DNA of 64,000 bases, from the NCBI RefSeq assembly GCF_026241155.1, contig NZ_JAPFGP010000001.1, positions 186,001-250,000 on the forward strand. Reading direction: 5' to 3'. The translations under genes and the position numbers were made by a program. Under the pieces are notes generated by a model, which did not search any database, was not told the origin of the DNA, and saw only the letters and a program-made list of their open reading frames with translations. Below are positions 1 to 8,196 of this stretch, piece after piece. Origin of the DNA: Paucibacter sp. PLA-PC-4 (GTDB taxonomy: Bacteria > Pseudomonadota > Gammaproteobacteria > Burkholderiales > Burkholderiaceae_C). Position 1 is the first letter of the stretch. Each line of letters starts with the position of its first letter.

Positions 1-2
1 AG

Positions 3-698
3 GTCAACGGCGGCGTCACCAATCTGAACTCAGTCCCGGCCTACACCTCGGTGGGCAATCCCGATCTCAAGCCCGAAACCAGCGATGCCTATGAGCTAGG
101 TCTGCGTGGTCGCAGCGACAGCCTGCGTTACAGCGCGGCCTTGTTCAGCGCGCGCTACAAGGACTTCATTGCCGCCAATCAGACCGTCGGCGGCACCGGT
201 ACCGTGGCCGATCCGCTGATCTTCAAGTCCATCAATATGGGCAAGGCTCGCATCAGCGGCTATGAGCTCAGCGGCGCTTGGACCTTCCTGCCGCAATGGA
301 CCGTCAGTGCCAGCTATGCCCATACAAAGGGCGACAGCGAGGTCAATGGTGTCAAGACCCCGCTGAGCACGGTGGACCCTGACAAGGGCGTGCTGGCACT
401 GCGTTACGAGCAGGAGGGCGTCTGGGGCAGCGAGCTCACCCTGACCGGCATGAAGAGCCAGCGCCGCAATCCCAGCCCCAGCACGAACTACACGCCCAAG
501 GGCTTTGTGGTCGGGGACCTGACGGCCTGGTGGGACATCACAAAGCGCTGGAGCTTGAACGCCGCGTTGAACAATATCGGCGACGTCAAATACTGGAACT
601 GGTCCGACGTGCGCGGAATCGCACCGAGCAATGTCGCGCTAGATGCCTACACCCAGGCCGGCCGCAATCTCAGCGCCAGCGTTCGCTACCAGTTCTGA
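3..698 (+). CDS. TonB-dependent receptor, haem/haemoglobin type (C-terminal part)
   Basis: This is the C-terminal 231 residues of an outer-membrane beta-barrel receptor; the reading frame is open to the window edge, so the signal peptide, plug domain and TonB box lie upstream. The segment begins with the barrel motif NPDLKPETS, typical of TonB-dependent receptors, continues as alternating amphipathic strands, and ends with an aromatic terminal residue (VRYQF), the usual barrel-insertion signal. The stretch KYWNWSDVRG near the end resembles the last strands of haem/haemoglobin receptors such as PhuR/HmuR. The CobN-like gene begins 15 bp after the stop, so the receptor is probably the first gene of the haem locus. 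The family call is firm; the haem substrate is inferred from the C-terminal motif and the ChaN neighbour. Confidence 0.85.
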   Translation, partial: VNGGVTNLNSVPAYTSVGNPDLKPETSDAYELGLRGRSDSLRYSAALFSARYKDFIAANQTVGGTGTVADPLIFKSINMGKARISGYELSGAWTFLPQWTVSASYAHTKGDSEVNGVKTPLSTVDPDKGVLALRYEQEGVWGSELTLTGMKSQRRNPSPSTNYTPKGFVVGDLTAWWDITKRWSLNAALNNIGDVKYWNWSDVRGIAPSNVALDAYTQAGRNLSASVRYQF

Positions 699-713
699 GG
701 TCGCCAGTCCCGT

Positions 714-3700
714 ATGCGTCGTTTCTTGACCTTGCTGCTGGCCGCAGCCGCCGTCCTGCCCGGCCTAGCCCAGGCTGCCACCGTGCTCTTCGTCTCGGCC
801 AGCCCCGTTGCGCCGGGCAAGTTCGTCGCGTTGGCCAAGGCGGCCGAGCCACTGGGCCTGCGCATCGAGGCGCGCTTTGCTGAGAAGCTGGGGCCTGATG
901 TGGATGCCAAGTTTTGGGCCGGCGCCGACTTGGTCTTGATCGACGCGCCTCGCCAGCATATTGAGGACTATGTGCGCCAGCGGCTGGGTGCTGCGCTGCC
1001 GGCGCTGGCGGGCAAGCCCCATGTCTGGCTGCCCACCGTCGCGCCGAAGTCCTCGGGCCTGCCCGAGGCGCTGGCCCAGCGCCTTCATGCCTATTACGTT
1101 AACGGTGGGCGCTCGAATCTGGACGGCTTTCTGCGCAGCATCGCTGCGCATCTGAGGAGCCGCGAAGGCCTTCAGGACTGGGCCCGACTACCCGCGCCCA
1201 TCGTGTTCCCGCCGTCCGCGCTCTATCACCCGAAGCTGGCCGATGGCAAGGTTGTGCTGCCGACGCCGGCAGCCTATCTGCAGTGGCGCGGTATCGACCC
1301 AGCCAAACGCCCGCCGGTGATCGGCATTGCCTTCCACCAGCAAAGCATATCGGCCGAACAGACTGGCTTCATCGACGAGCTGATCGAGCGCATCGAAGCG
1401 GGCGGAGCCTTGGCCTGGCCTTTCTACAGCCCGGTAATGGGCGACGACAGTATCAGCAAAATGGTTACCGGTGCCGATGGCAAGCTGCTGGTCGATGTGC
1501 TGATCAACACCCAGATCACGCTGGGCCCCGAGCAGCGACGCAAGGAGTTCGAGGCTCTGGGCTTACCGGTAATCCAGGCCATGGCCTACCGGCGCGGCGA
1601 CGCCGCCGCTTGGGCCGCCGACCCGCAGGGTGTGCAGCTGATGGACGTGCCCTTCTACCTGGCTCAGGCCGAGTACGCCGGCATCACCGATATCCAGATC
1701 GCCGCAGCCACCCGCAAGGGCGACGAGCAGGTCGAGACCATCGTGGCGCAAAGTGCGGCGGTGGTGGGGAAGGCTCTGAACCTGGTGGGGCTGCAGCGCA
1801 AGAGCGCGGGCGAGCGCAAGGTTGCGGTGTTCTTCTGGAATTATCCGGCCGGCGAAAAAAATCTCAGCGCCTCCTTCATGAATCTGCCTAAGAGCCTCTC
1901 GGCCACCCTGGCCGCGCTGCAGGGCGCCGGCTACCGCACGGAGGCCATGGACGAAACGCTGTTGACCCTGCAACTGCAGCGCTTGCTGGCACCGTCCTAT
2001 AGGCCGCCCGAGGACAAGCAGGTGCTGCAGGCCCTGCTGCGCGAGGGCCTGGCCGATCGTCTGCCGTTGGTCGAATACAAGCGCTGGCTCGCCGGCCTGC
2101 CGGAGTCCGTGCAGGTCCAGCTGCGCCAGTCCTGGGGCGAGCCCGAGGACTCGTCGATGTTGCTTGCCCAGGGCGGCCAGCGTTTCTTTGTGATCCCGCG
2201 CCTGCAACTGGGCCATGTGAGCCTGCTGCCCCAGCCGGGCCGTGGTGACCGCGGTGGCGACAAGGAAAAGGCGCTCTACCACTCGAGCAGCGCGGCCCCC
2301 TCTCACCACTATATGGCCACCTATCTGTGGGCACGTCAGAGTGCCGACGCCCTGGTGCACTACGGCACCCATGGCAGCCAGGAATGGCTGCCGGGCAAGG
2401 AGCGGGGGCTGTCGGCCACCCACGACTTTCCGATGCTAGCGGTCGGCAATTTGCCTGTGGTCTACCCCTATATCGTCGATAACATCGGCGAAGCAACTCA
2501 GGCGCGCCGACGCGGCCGCGCCACCATCATCAGCCACCAGACCCCGCCGTTCGCGCCAGCCGGGCTGCATGCCTCGCTGACCCGCATCCACGACCTTCTG
2601 CACGACTGGCTGGCCCAGGACGAGGGCAGCGTGCGCGACAAGATTCGTGCCGAGTTCCTCGATGTCGTACGCAAGCAGCGGCTGCCGCAGGACATGGCCT
2701 GGAGCGAGGCCCGTATCGCTGCGGACTTCCCGGCCTTTGTCACCGAGGTGCATGACCATCTGCACGAGCTGGCACTGACGGCCCAGCCCATGGGTCTGCA
2801 CACCTTCGGCCAGGGGGCTGGCGAGCCCTGGCGCACTGCCACCGTACTGATGATGCTGGGCAAGGAGTTCTGGGAAGGTGTAGCCGGGCCCGGCGAGGAA
2901 GCCGACGAGATGCTGGTCGGCGACTGGAGCAAGTTGCAGGAGTCCACGCCGTTTCGCAAACTGCAGGCCCTGCTTGCCGGCGACGACAGCGTCGCCCAAA
3001 GCCTGCCCGCCGCGCTGGTGCCCAAGCTGGCTCAGGCGCGTAGTTGGCACCAGGCGCTGGGTGGGAAAAGCGAGATGGACGGCTTGCTGGCGGCGCTGGC
3101 CGGCCGCTACATCGCAACCAGCTATGGCGGCGACCCGATCAAAAACCCGGACTCGCTGCCCACCGGGCGCAATCTCTACGGCTTCGACCCGTCGCGCGTG
3201 CCGACCCAGGCGGCCTGGGCCGCCGGCAAAGACGCGATGAACCAGCTGATCGCGGCTCACAAGGCCAAGAGTGGCGGCAAGCTGCCGCGAAAGCTGACCT
3301 TCACGCTATGGTCGGTCGAGACCATGCGGCATTTCGGCCTGCTGGAGGCGCAGGCGCTGTGGGCCCTGGGCGTCGAGCCGGTCTGGGATGCCGGCGGGCG
3401 GGTCAGCGATGTGAAGCTGATCCCGCGCGCGCAGCTGGGCCGGCCGCGAGTCGACATCGTGTTGTCGGCCACCGGCCTGTACCGCGACCATTTCCCCAAT
3501 GTCATGCGCCAGCTCGCCAAGGCCGCCAAGCTGGCCGCCGAGGCCGGTGACGAGGCCGACAACCCTGTGGCTACCAACGCCCGACGCATTGCGCAGCAAC
3601 TGCAGGCCCGGGGCGTCGATGCGGATGCAGCCCGGCGGGCCGGCCAGACCCGCATCTTCTCGTCCGAGAGCGGCCGCTACGGCACCGGCCTGGACGATGC

Positions 3701-4745
3701 GGCGCTGGCCACCGACACCTGGAAGACGCAGGCGCAGGGCGACCGCAAGCTGGCCGAGCTCTACCTCTCGCGCATGCAGTTCGCCTACGGGCCGGACGAG
3801 GCCGAGTGGGGCGCAAAAGGTGTGGGATCAAGGGGCGCCGATCAAGGAGGCAAGGGCGGCGATCTGAACCTGTATGCCGAGCACCTGCGCGGCACCGAGG
3901 GCGCGGTGCTGGCGCGCAGCTCCAACCTCTACGGCATGCTGACGACCGATGATCCCTTCCAGTATCTGGGCGGCATCGGCCTGGCGGTGCGCTATCTGGA
4001 CGGCAAGGCGCCTGAGCTCTATGTCTCGAATCTGCGAGGCTTGGGTGGGGGCAAGGTTGAGGGGGCGGCGCAGTTCCTTGCCAAGGAGCTGGCCACGCGC
4101 AACTTCCATCCTGGCTATATCAGCGGGCTGATGAAGGAGGGCTATGCCGGCACCCTGCAGGTGCTCGATGGCATCAACAACTTCGCAGGCTGGCAGTCGG
4201 TGGCGCGCGAGATCGTGCGCCACGACCAGTGGCAGGAGTTCATGGATGTCTATGTGCGTGACAAACACAATCTGGGCCTGAAGCGCTGGTTCGAAAGCCA
4301 GAATCCGCACGCGCTGGCGCAAAGCATCGAACGCATGCTGGAGGCCGCGCGCCAGGGGCAGTGGCAGGCCGATGCACAAAGCGTCGCCGAGCTCAAAGAG
4401 CGCTGGCGCGAGCTGTCCCGCCGCCATGATGTGAGGACCGACAACCAGGCCTTCAATCAGTTTGTCGCAGCGGCAGGCTTCGGCCTGGACAGCGCAGCCG
4501 CAGCCGTCATGGCCCAGGCGGCTGCCGCCGCTGCGCCACCGGTGGAGGCTGCCGATCCCGCGCCGGCACCGCCACCGATTCAAGGCATGAAGCTCGACAG
4601 GGTGGCCGAGCCACCGCCGACCAATGCGCCGCAGCTGATTGTCACCAGCCTGGCCGTGATGCTCCTACTGTTGTTGGCCACCGTCGGCGGTGGTTGGCGC
4701 GCCTGGCGTCAGGACGCCTGTTCTCACATGCGCATCGCCTCCTGA
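714..4745 (+). CDS. Exported CobN/HmuS-like chelatase with C-terminal membrane anchor
   Basis: A 1343-residue member of the CobN/BchH large-subunit chelatase family, which inserts or removes a metal in a tetrapyrrole. The family signature H-x-GTHG-x-x-E is present at about residues 549-557 (H549, H553, E557), followed by WLPGKE. Unlike cytoplasmic CobN it starts with a signal peptide (basic MRR, hydrophobic run, cleavage near AQA-A at about residue 22). It ends with a Pro/Ala-rich linker, one transmembrane helix (about residues 1307-1327) and a short basic tail, which predicts a periplasmic enzyme tethered in the inner membrane. No ChlI/ChlD-type ATPase partner is nearby; an ExbB-like channel and a DUF2149 protein follow instead. 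This resembles the CobN-like HmuS of Bacteroidota haem loci, reported to act in haem de-metalation. Haem de-chelation is inferred; a cobalamin or other tetrapyrrole substrate remains possible. Confidence 0.85.
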   Translation: MRRFLTLLLAAAAVLPGLAQAATVLFVSASPVAPGKFVALAKAAEPLGLRIEARFAEKLGPDVDAKFWAGADLVLIDAPRQHIEDYVRQRLGAALPALAGKPHVWLPTVAPKSSGLPEALAQRLHAYYVNGGRSNLDGFLRSIAAHLRSREGLQDWARLPAPIVFPPSALYHPKLADGKVVLPTPAAYLQWRGIDPAKRPPVIGIAFHQQSISAEQTGFIDELIERIEAGGALAWPFYSPVMGDDSISKMVTGADGKLLVDVLINTQITLGPEQRRKEFEALGLPVIQAMAYRRGDAAAWAADPQGVQLMDVPFYLAQAEYAGITDIQIAAATRKGDEQVETIVAQSAAVVGKALNLVGLQRKSAGERKVAVFFWNYPAGEKNLSASFMNLPKSLSATLAALQGAGYRTEAMDETLLTLQLQRLLAPSYRPPEDKQVLQALLREGLADRLPLVEYKRWLAGLPESVQVQLRQSWGEPEDSSMLLAQGGQRFFVIPRLQLGHVSLLPQPGRGDRGGDKEKALYHSSSAAPSHHYMATYLWARQSADALVHYGTHGSQEWLPGKERGLSATHDFPMLAVGNLPVVYPYIVDNIGEATQARRRGRATIISHQTPPFAPAGLHASLTRIHDLLHDWLAQDEGSVRDKIRAEFLDVVRKQRLPQDMAWSEARIAADFPAFVTEVHDHLHELALTAQPMGLHTFGQGAGEPWRTATVLMMLGKEFWEGVAGPGEEADEMLVGDWSKLQESTPFRKLQALLAGDDSVAQSLPAALVPKLAQARSWHQALGGKSEMDGLLAALAGRYIATSYGGDPIKNPDSLPTGRNLYGFDPSRVPTQAAWAAGKDAMNQLIAAHKAKSGGKLPRKLTFTLWSVETMRHFGLLEAQALWALGVEPVWDAGGRVSDVKLIPRAQLGRPRVDIVLSATGLYRDHFPNVMRQLAKAAKLAAEAGDEADNPVATNARRIAQQLQARGVDADAARRAGQTRIFSSESGRYGTGLDDAALATDTWKTQAQGDRKLAELYLSRMQFAYGPDEAEWGAKGVGSRGADQGGKGGDLNLYAEHLRGTEGAVLARSSNLYGMLTTDDPFQYLGGIGLAVRYLDGKAPELYVSNLRGLGGGKVEGAAQFLAKELATRNFHPGYISGLMKEGYAGTLQVLDGINNFAGWQSVAREIVRHDQWQEFMDVYVRDKHNLGLKRWFESQNPHALAQSIERMLEAARQGQWQADAQSVAELKERWRELSRRHDVRTDNQAFNQFVAAAGFGLDSAAAAVMAQAAAAAAPPVEAADPAPAPPPIQGMKLDRVAEPPPTNAPQLIVTSLAVMLLLLLATVGGGWRAWRQDACSHMRIAS

Positions 4746-4777
4746 ATAACCTTCTCATTTCCGACCCTTCAAACGCT

Positions 4778-5269
4778 ATGTCTTCCATTCTCGAAAACAG
4801 CATGTATCTGGTGGCGCAGTGGTTTTTGCTGCCGACCCTGGCCCTGATCGCCGTCCTCTTTCTCTATGCCTTCTGGGTGCTGGGCGCTTTTGTCGTGCAC
4901 CTGCAGCGGCGCCGCTATGGGGCGGGTCGCCCGCTGCTGGCCGCACACCTGGCGGCCGGGCCGCAGGGCTTGAGCGACGACGAGCTGGATCTGAAAGCCC
5001 ACCGCCTGATGGAAGGCCCGCGCATCGCCAGCCGCGTCACGCCGATGCTGGGCCTGGTCGCGACCATGATCCCTATGGGTCCGGCGCTGCGCTCGCTGTC
5101 GGACGGTAATCTGGCTGCCGTCTCGCAGAACCTGACCGTGGCTTTCTCGGCTGTGATCCTGGCACTTATCGCTGCGTCCATTACCTTCTGGGTGGTCAAT
5201 ATCCAGCGTCGCTGGCTGGCCGAGGAAATCGTCGAGATCGGCAAGCTGCGCCTGAAGGCAGGGGCTTGA
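4778..5269 (+). CDS. MotA/TolQ/ExbB-family proton channel protein
   Basis: A 163-residue inner-membrane protein with three hydrophobic segments (about residues 10-38, 90-110 and 118-142). The second and third carry the ExbB/TolQ-like pattern RVTPMLGLVATMIPMGPAL and a long Ala-rich helix. Proteins of this family form the stator channel that couples proton flow to work in the periplasm. The ATG at 4778 is chosen because an upstream in-frame ATG at 4694 would overlap the chelatase by 52 bp and adds no hydrophobic sequence; neither start has a clear Shine-Dalgarno site, and a third ATG at 4802 is possible. The gene lies 32 bp after the chelatase and 1 bp before the DUF2149 gene. Family assignment is good. 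Coupling to the chelatase is inferred from context. Confidence 0.8.
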   Translation: MSSILENSMYLVAQWFLLPTLALIAVLFLYAFWVLGAFVVHLQRRRYGAGRPLLAAHLAAGPQGLSDDELDLKAHRLMEGPRIASRVTPMLGLVATMIPMGPALRSLSDGNLAAVSQNLTVAFSAVILALIAASITFWVVNIQRRWLAEEIVEIGKLRLKAGA

Positions 5270-5270
5270 A

Positions 5271-5597
5271 ATGGCCATCAAGCTACTTCACGAAGCCGAG
5301 ACCGACGATCCGATCCTGTCGGTTGTTAACCTGATCGACATCTTCTTGGTCGTGATCGCGGCGCTGCTGATCACGGTGGCGCAGAACCCGATGATCAACC
5401 CGTTCAACAAGCAGGACATTACCGTGATCACCGACCCCGGCAAGCCCTCGATGGAGATCATGGTGAAGAAGGGCGAGAAGGTGGAGCGCTTCAAGGCCAG
5501 CGGAGCGATCGGCAGCGGCGACGGCGAGAAGGCCGGCGTGGCCTACAAAATGAAGGACGGTTCCATCGTCTATGTACCGGAAGGCGGCACGCAATGA
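5271..5597 (+). CDS. DUF2149 family protein (ExbD-like single-pass partner)
   Basis: A 108-residue protein matching DUF2149, a family often found beside ExbB-like and CobN-like genes. Residues 11-39 carry the conserved block DDPILSVVNLIDIFLVV with a membrane segment. The Asp inside the helix (NLIDIF) sits where ExbD/TolR/MotB proteins carry the proton-binding Asp. The remaining 65 residues are soluble and probably periplasmic. The start codon lies 1 bp after the ExbB-like gene and the stop overlaps the next gene by 4 bp, so translation of the three genes is probably coupled. The ExbD-like role is inferred from topology and the intramembrane Asp; no direct functional data are known to me for this protein. 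Confidence 0.8.
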   Translation: MAIKLLHEAETDDPILSVVNLIDIFLVVIAALLITVAQNPMINPFNKQDITVITDPGKPSMEIMVKKGEKVERFKASGAIGSGDGEKAGVAYKMKDGSIVYVPEGGTQ

Positions 5598-6463
5598 AGA
5601 AGACACTCCTGTTAGGCTTGCTCGTGCTGCAGGCCGGCTGCGCCCAGCTGGGTATGACGCCCAGCAACGAGCGCATCGTCGAGCTGGCCAGCGGCCGCGA
5701 GATCAGCCGTGACGAGCTGCTGCACAAGCTGCTTGCCAGCGACTATGTGCTGCTCGGCGAACAGCACGACAACGCTGTGCACCATCAGCGCCGCGCCGAA
5801 CTGCTGAGCGCGCTGGGCCCGCGCGTGCCGGTGGTGGCCGAGCACATGACGCGTGGCCAGGCCGTGCTGCCAGGCCCTGCGCTGCTGCCGCGCCTGCAGG
5901 CGGCCGGCTTTGACGAGAAGGGCTGGCGCTGGCCGCTGCACGAGCCCTTGTTTGTGGCGGCGGCGGCGCCAGGTCGCCTGCTGGTCGGCGGCAATGCCCC
6001 GCGCGAGCAGGCTCGCGAGCTGGCTCGCAAGGGCGAATCGGCCCTGCCGGATGACTTGAGGGCCGTCACTCGCGCCGCGCCGCTGGACGCGGCCGGCGCC
6101 AAGGCGCTGGACACTGATCTGGTGCAGGGCCATTGCGGCATGCTGGCCGGCGAGCGCCTGGTTGGCATGGGCTGGGCCCAGCGCGCCCGCGATGCGGCGA
6201 TGTGGCTGAGCCTGCAAGCCGCAGCGCAGGCCCAGGGCAAGCCGGCCGTGCTGGTCGCTGGCAACGGACATGTGCGCCGCGACTACGGCGTGCCCCACCT
6301 GATTGCGGCACAGCAGCCGGCGGCGCGGGTGGCCAGCGTCGGTTTTGTCGAGACCGGAGCCAAGACGCAGGGCCTGCCATACCACTACGTCTGGATCACT
6401 GCGGCGCCTGCGCGCGAGGATGCTTGTGCGGGCATGCGGGAGATGATGAACAAGCAGGGCTGA
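5594..6463 (+). CDS. ChaN-family haem-binding lipoprotein
   Basis: A 289-residue lipoprotein with a short signal peptide and lipobox LQAGC (lipidated Cys16). The mature protein matches the ChaN/Tiki superfamily (Cofac_haem_bdg). The N-terminal motif LLGEQHDNAVHH (E56, H58, D59, N60, H63, H64) and the C-terminal AGNGHVRRDYGVP are family hallmarks. Campylobacter ChaN binds haem and is thought to work with an outer-membrane haem receptor. Here the gene overlaps the DUF2149 gene by 4 bp (ATGA) as the last gene of the locus, so it is likely co-translated. A role as periplasmic haem carrier between the receptor and the CobN-like chelatase is inferred. No terminator is obvious after the stop, and the next gene faces the other way. 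Confidence 0.85.
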   Translation: MKKTLLLGLLVLQAGCAQLGMTPSNERIVELASGREISRDELLHKLLASDYVLLGEQHDNAVHHQRRAELLSALGPRVPVVAEHMTRGQAVLPGPALLPRLQAAGFDEKGWRWPLHEPLFVAAAAPGRLLVGGNAPREQARELARKGESALPDDLRAVTRAAPLDAAGAKALDTDLVQGHCGMLAGERLVGMGWAQRARDAAMWLSLQAAAQAQGKPAVLVAGNGHVRRDYGVPHLIAAQQPAARVASVGFVETGAKTQGLPYHYVWITAAPAREDACAGMREMMNKQG

Positions 6464-6475
6464 CGATGGCGCAGG

Positions 6476-7871
6476 CTAGGCCATGCTGCGTTTCACGAAG
6501 CGCCCGCCTTTCATGATGATGCGCAGCGAAGTCTCGTGGTTCTCTAGCCGGTCCAGACTCTTCTCCGGGCTGCCATCCACAAGCAGCAGGTCGGCCATGG
6601 CGCCCGGACGCAGCGCGCCCAGCGCGTCGTCGTAGGGTGAGCGCGGCCCCAATAGCGCCAGCAGTTCGCCGGCCGCACCGGTGGCCAGACGCAGGGCTTC
6701 CAGTGGCGACATGAAACGGGTGAACTTGTTGAGCTGGCGGCCCATTCGTGCCACGCCACCCGGGTTGAAGAGTAATCGGTGCCGAAGGCCAGGCGTGGCG
6801 AATGGCGACGCACCAGATCAAAGGATCGCACGGTCCTCTCGCCGACTTCCACTTGCTTCGCGCGTTGCCTTGGATCCGACTTCGGATTCGCATCCTCGTC
6901 GGCAAGAAAGGGCTGGATGCCGCACCAGACGCCGGCGTCGGCCATGGCCTTGACCGCCGCAGCATCCGCCAGCTGGCCGTGCTCGATGCACTTCTCGCCA
7001 GCCTTTACGCAGCGCTGGATGCCCGCAGGCGTGTAGACAAGGGTGCAAACATAGGTGCCCCAGTCGGCCGCCGCCTGAACGGCCGCACGCAAGTCGTCTT
7101 CCAGATACTGCGCGGTTTCCAGCGGATCGTAGAGCGAACTGACGCCGCCGCCAGCCATGACATTGATCTTGCTGGCCCATTTCATCAGCTGTTCGCGCGT
7201 GCGGCGCAGCACCTCGGGTACGCTGTCTGCAAGGATGTTGATGACTTCGCGCTCCACGCGGTGCGCCGGTGTTGTGGGCATCCGCGGCAGCTCGTCGAGA
7301 AGCCGAAAGTCGCCCTGTCCCGAAGTCTGCGAGAGCGCGGCAACGGAAGCAAAGCTGCGCGGCCCGGGCATGATGCCCCGGTCGATCGCAAGCTTCAGCG
7401 CAAAAGCCGGTCCACCGACGTCGCGGATGGTGGTGAAGCCCTGGTTCAGCATCGTCGATGCAGTGCGGCTGGCGACCAGGTGGACAAATGTTGCCTCGCC
7501 GTACAGGGCCGTCTGCTCATTGATCCCCGCCAAGATGATGTGAGCGTGCATGCCCACCAAACCCGGGGCCACGGCACGCCCGCCACAATAGATGAGTTCG
7601 GCGTCGCCCGACGACTCGCAGCGCCGGGGCAGGGCAGGGCATGGATGCGATCGCAGGCGATCAGAATGGCAACGCCGTTTTGCATCTCCCGCCTGGTGCC
7701 GTCAAACAGCCGCAGGTTGGTCAAGCGCAAGGGGCGCTTCGACTCCTGCGCCACCGTGTCGCGTGTGCTCGGGCCGAAGCCCGCGAACATGCCAAGAATC
7801 GCGGTCGCGTCGCCCAATACACTGCGCCGTTTGAGATTGGCCTCTATCCTCGATAGCGCTGGCCTACTCAC
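6476..7871 (-). pseudogene. Imidazolonepropionase-like amidohydrolase, broken by two frameshifts
   Basis: Three minus-strand frames together encode one metal-dependent amidohydrolase. The N-terminal part (to about 7610) contains a Tat-like KRRSVLG signal and LRLTNLRLFDG. The middle part (about 7600-6775) carries GLVGMHAH (the metal-binding HxH), CIEHGQL and FGTD. The C-terminal part (6754-6476) contains SPLEALRLATGAAGELL and ends GGRFVKRSMA. Frameshifts are needed near 7600-7620 and near 6770. The Asp that usually precedes HxH is replaced by Gly. The start is uncertain: a GTG at 7871 is used, but the frame stays open to 7979. Wobble bases look less GC-biased than in neighbouring genes, which fits decay or transfer. 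Sequencing error could explain either lesion, but two in one gene favours a real pseudogene. Confidence 0.75.
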
Positions 7872-8196
7872 TCGCGAGTGGCACAAGCAGGAATCCAAGC
7901 CCGTGCTGATGGGCGAACATGCACAGGAGATCGAGGCCGCACACTGGCGTCTCCTCGACGCAATGCTGGGCTGGTTCAAGCATGTTTGCGGTGCCTGTCA
8001 AGCAAGTTGCCGCCTCCAAAATGGGGGGGCTTCATGCGGTTTGTTGGCCGCCATGTGCGCAAGGTTTGAGCCTGGGCATCTAGGGCTTCTCGGGCTTGAA
8101 CAGGGGACTGCAAAGCAGTACAGGTCCGATAACTTCTAGCAGCCGGCGCGCGCCCATGGGAGGATGGCGACCTTCGACCAGCAGCGAGCCGACCCC

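Noticed and set aside
1563-2423. Long minus-strand open frames inside the chelatase gene and similar frames elsewhere
   Set aside because: They lie opposite conserved genes, have low-complexity Arg/Ala/Pro composition and no family match; they are a by-product of high GC.
714-4745. Cobaltochelatase CobN of aerobic cobalamin synthesis
   Set aside because: No cobalamin genes or CobS/CobT partners are present, and the protein has a signal peptide and C-terminal membrane anchor. The ChaN and haem-receptor neighbours fit haem better.
6802-8139. A 445-codon plus-strand gene
   Set aside because: Most of it is antisense to the recognisable amidohydrolase remnant and its text resembles no family. 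Only the last part is kept as a weak finding.
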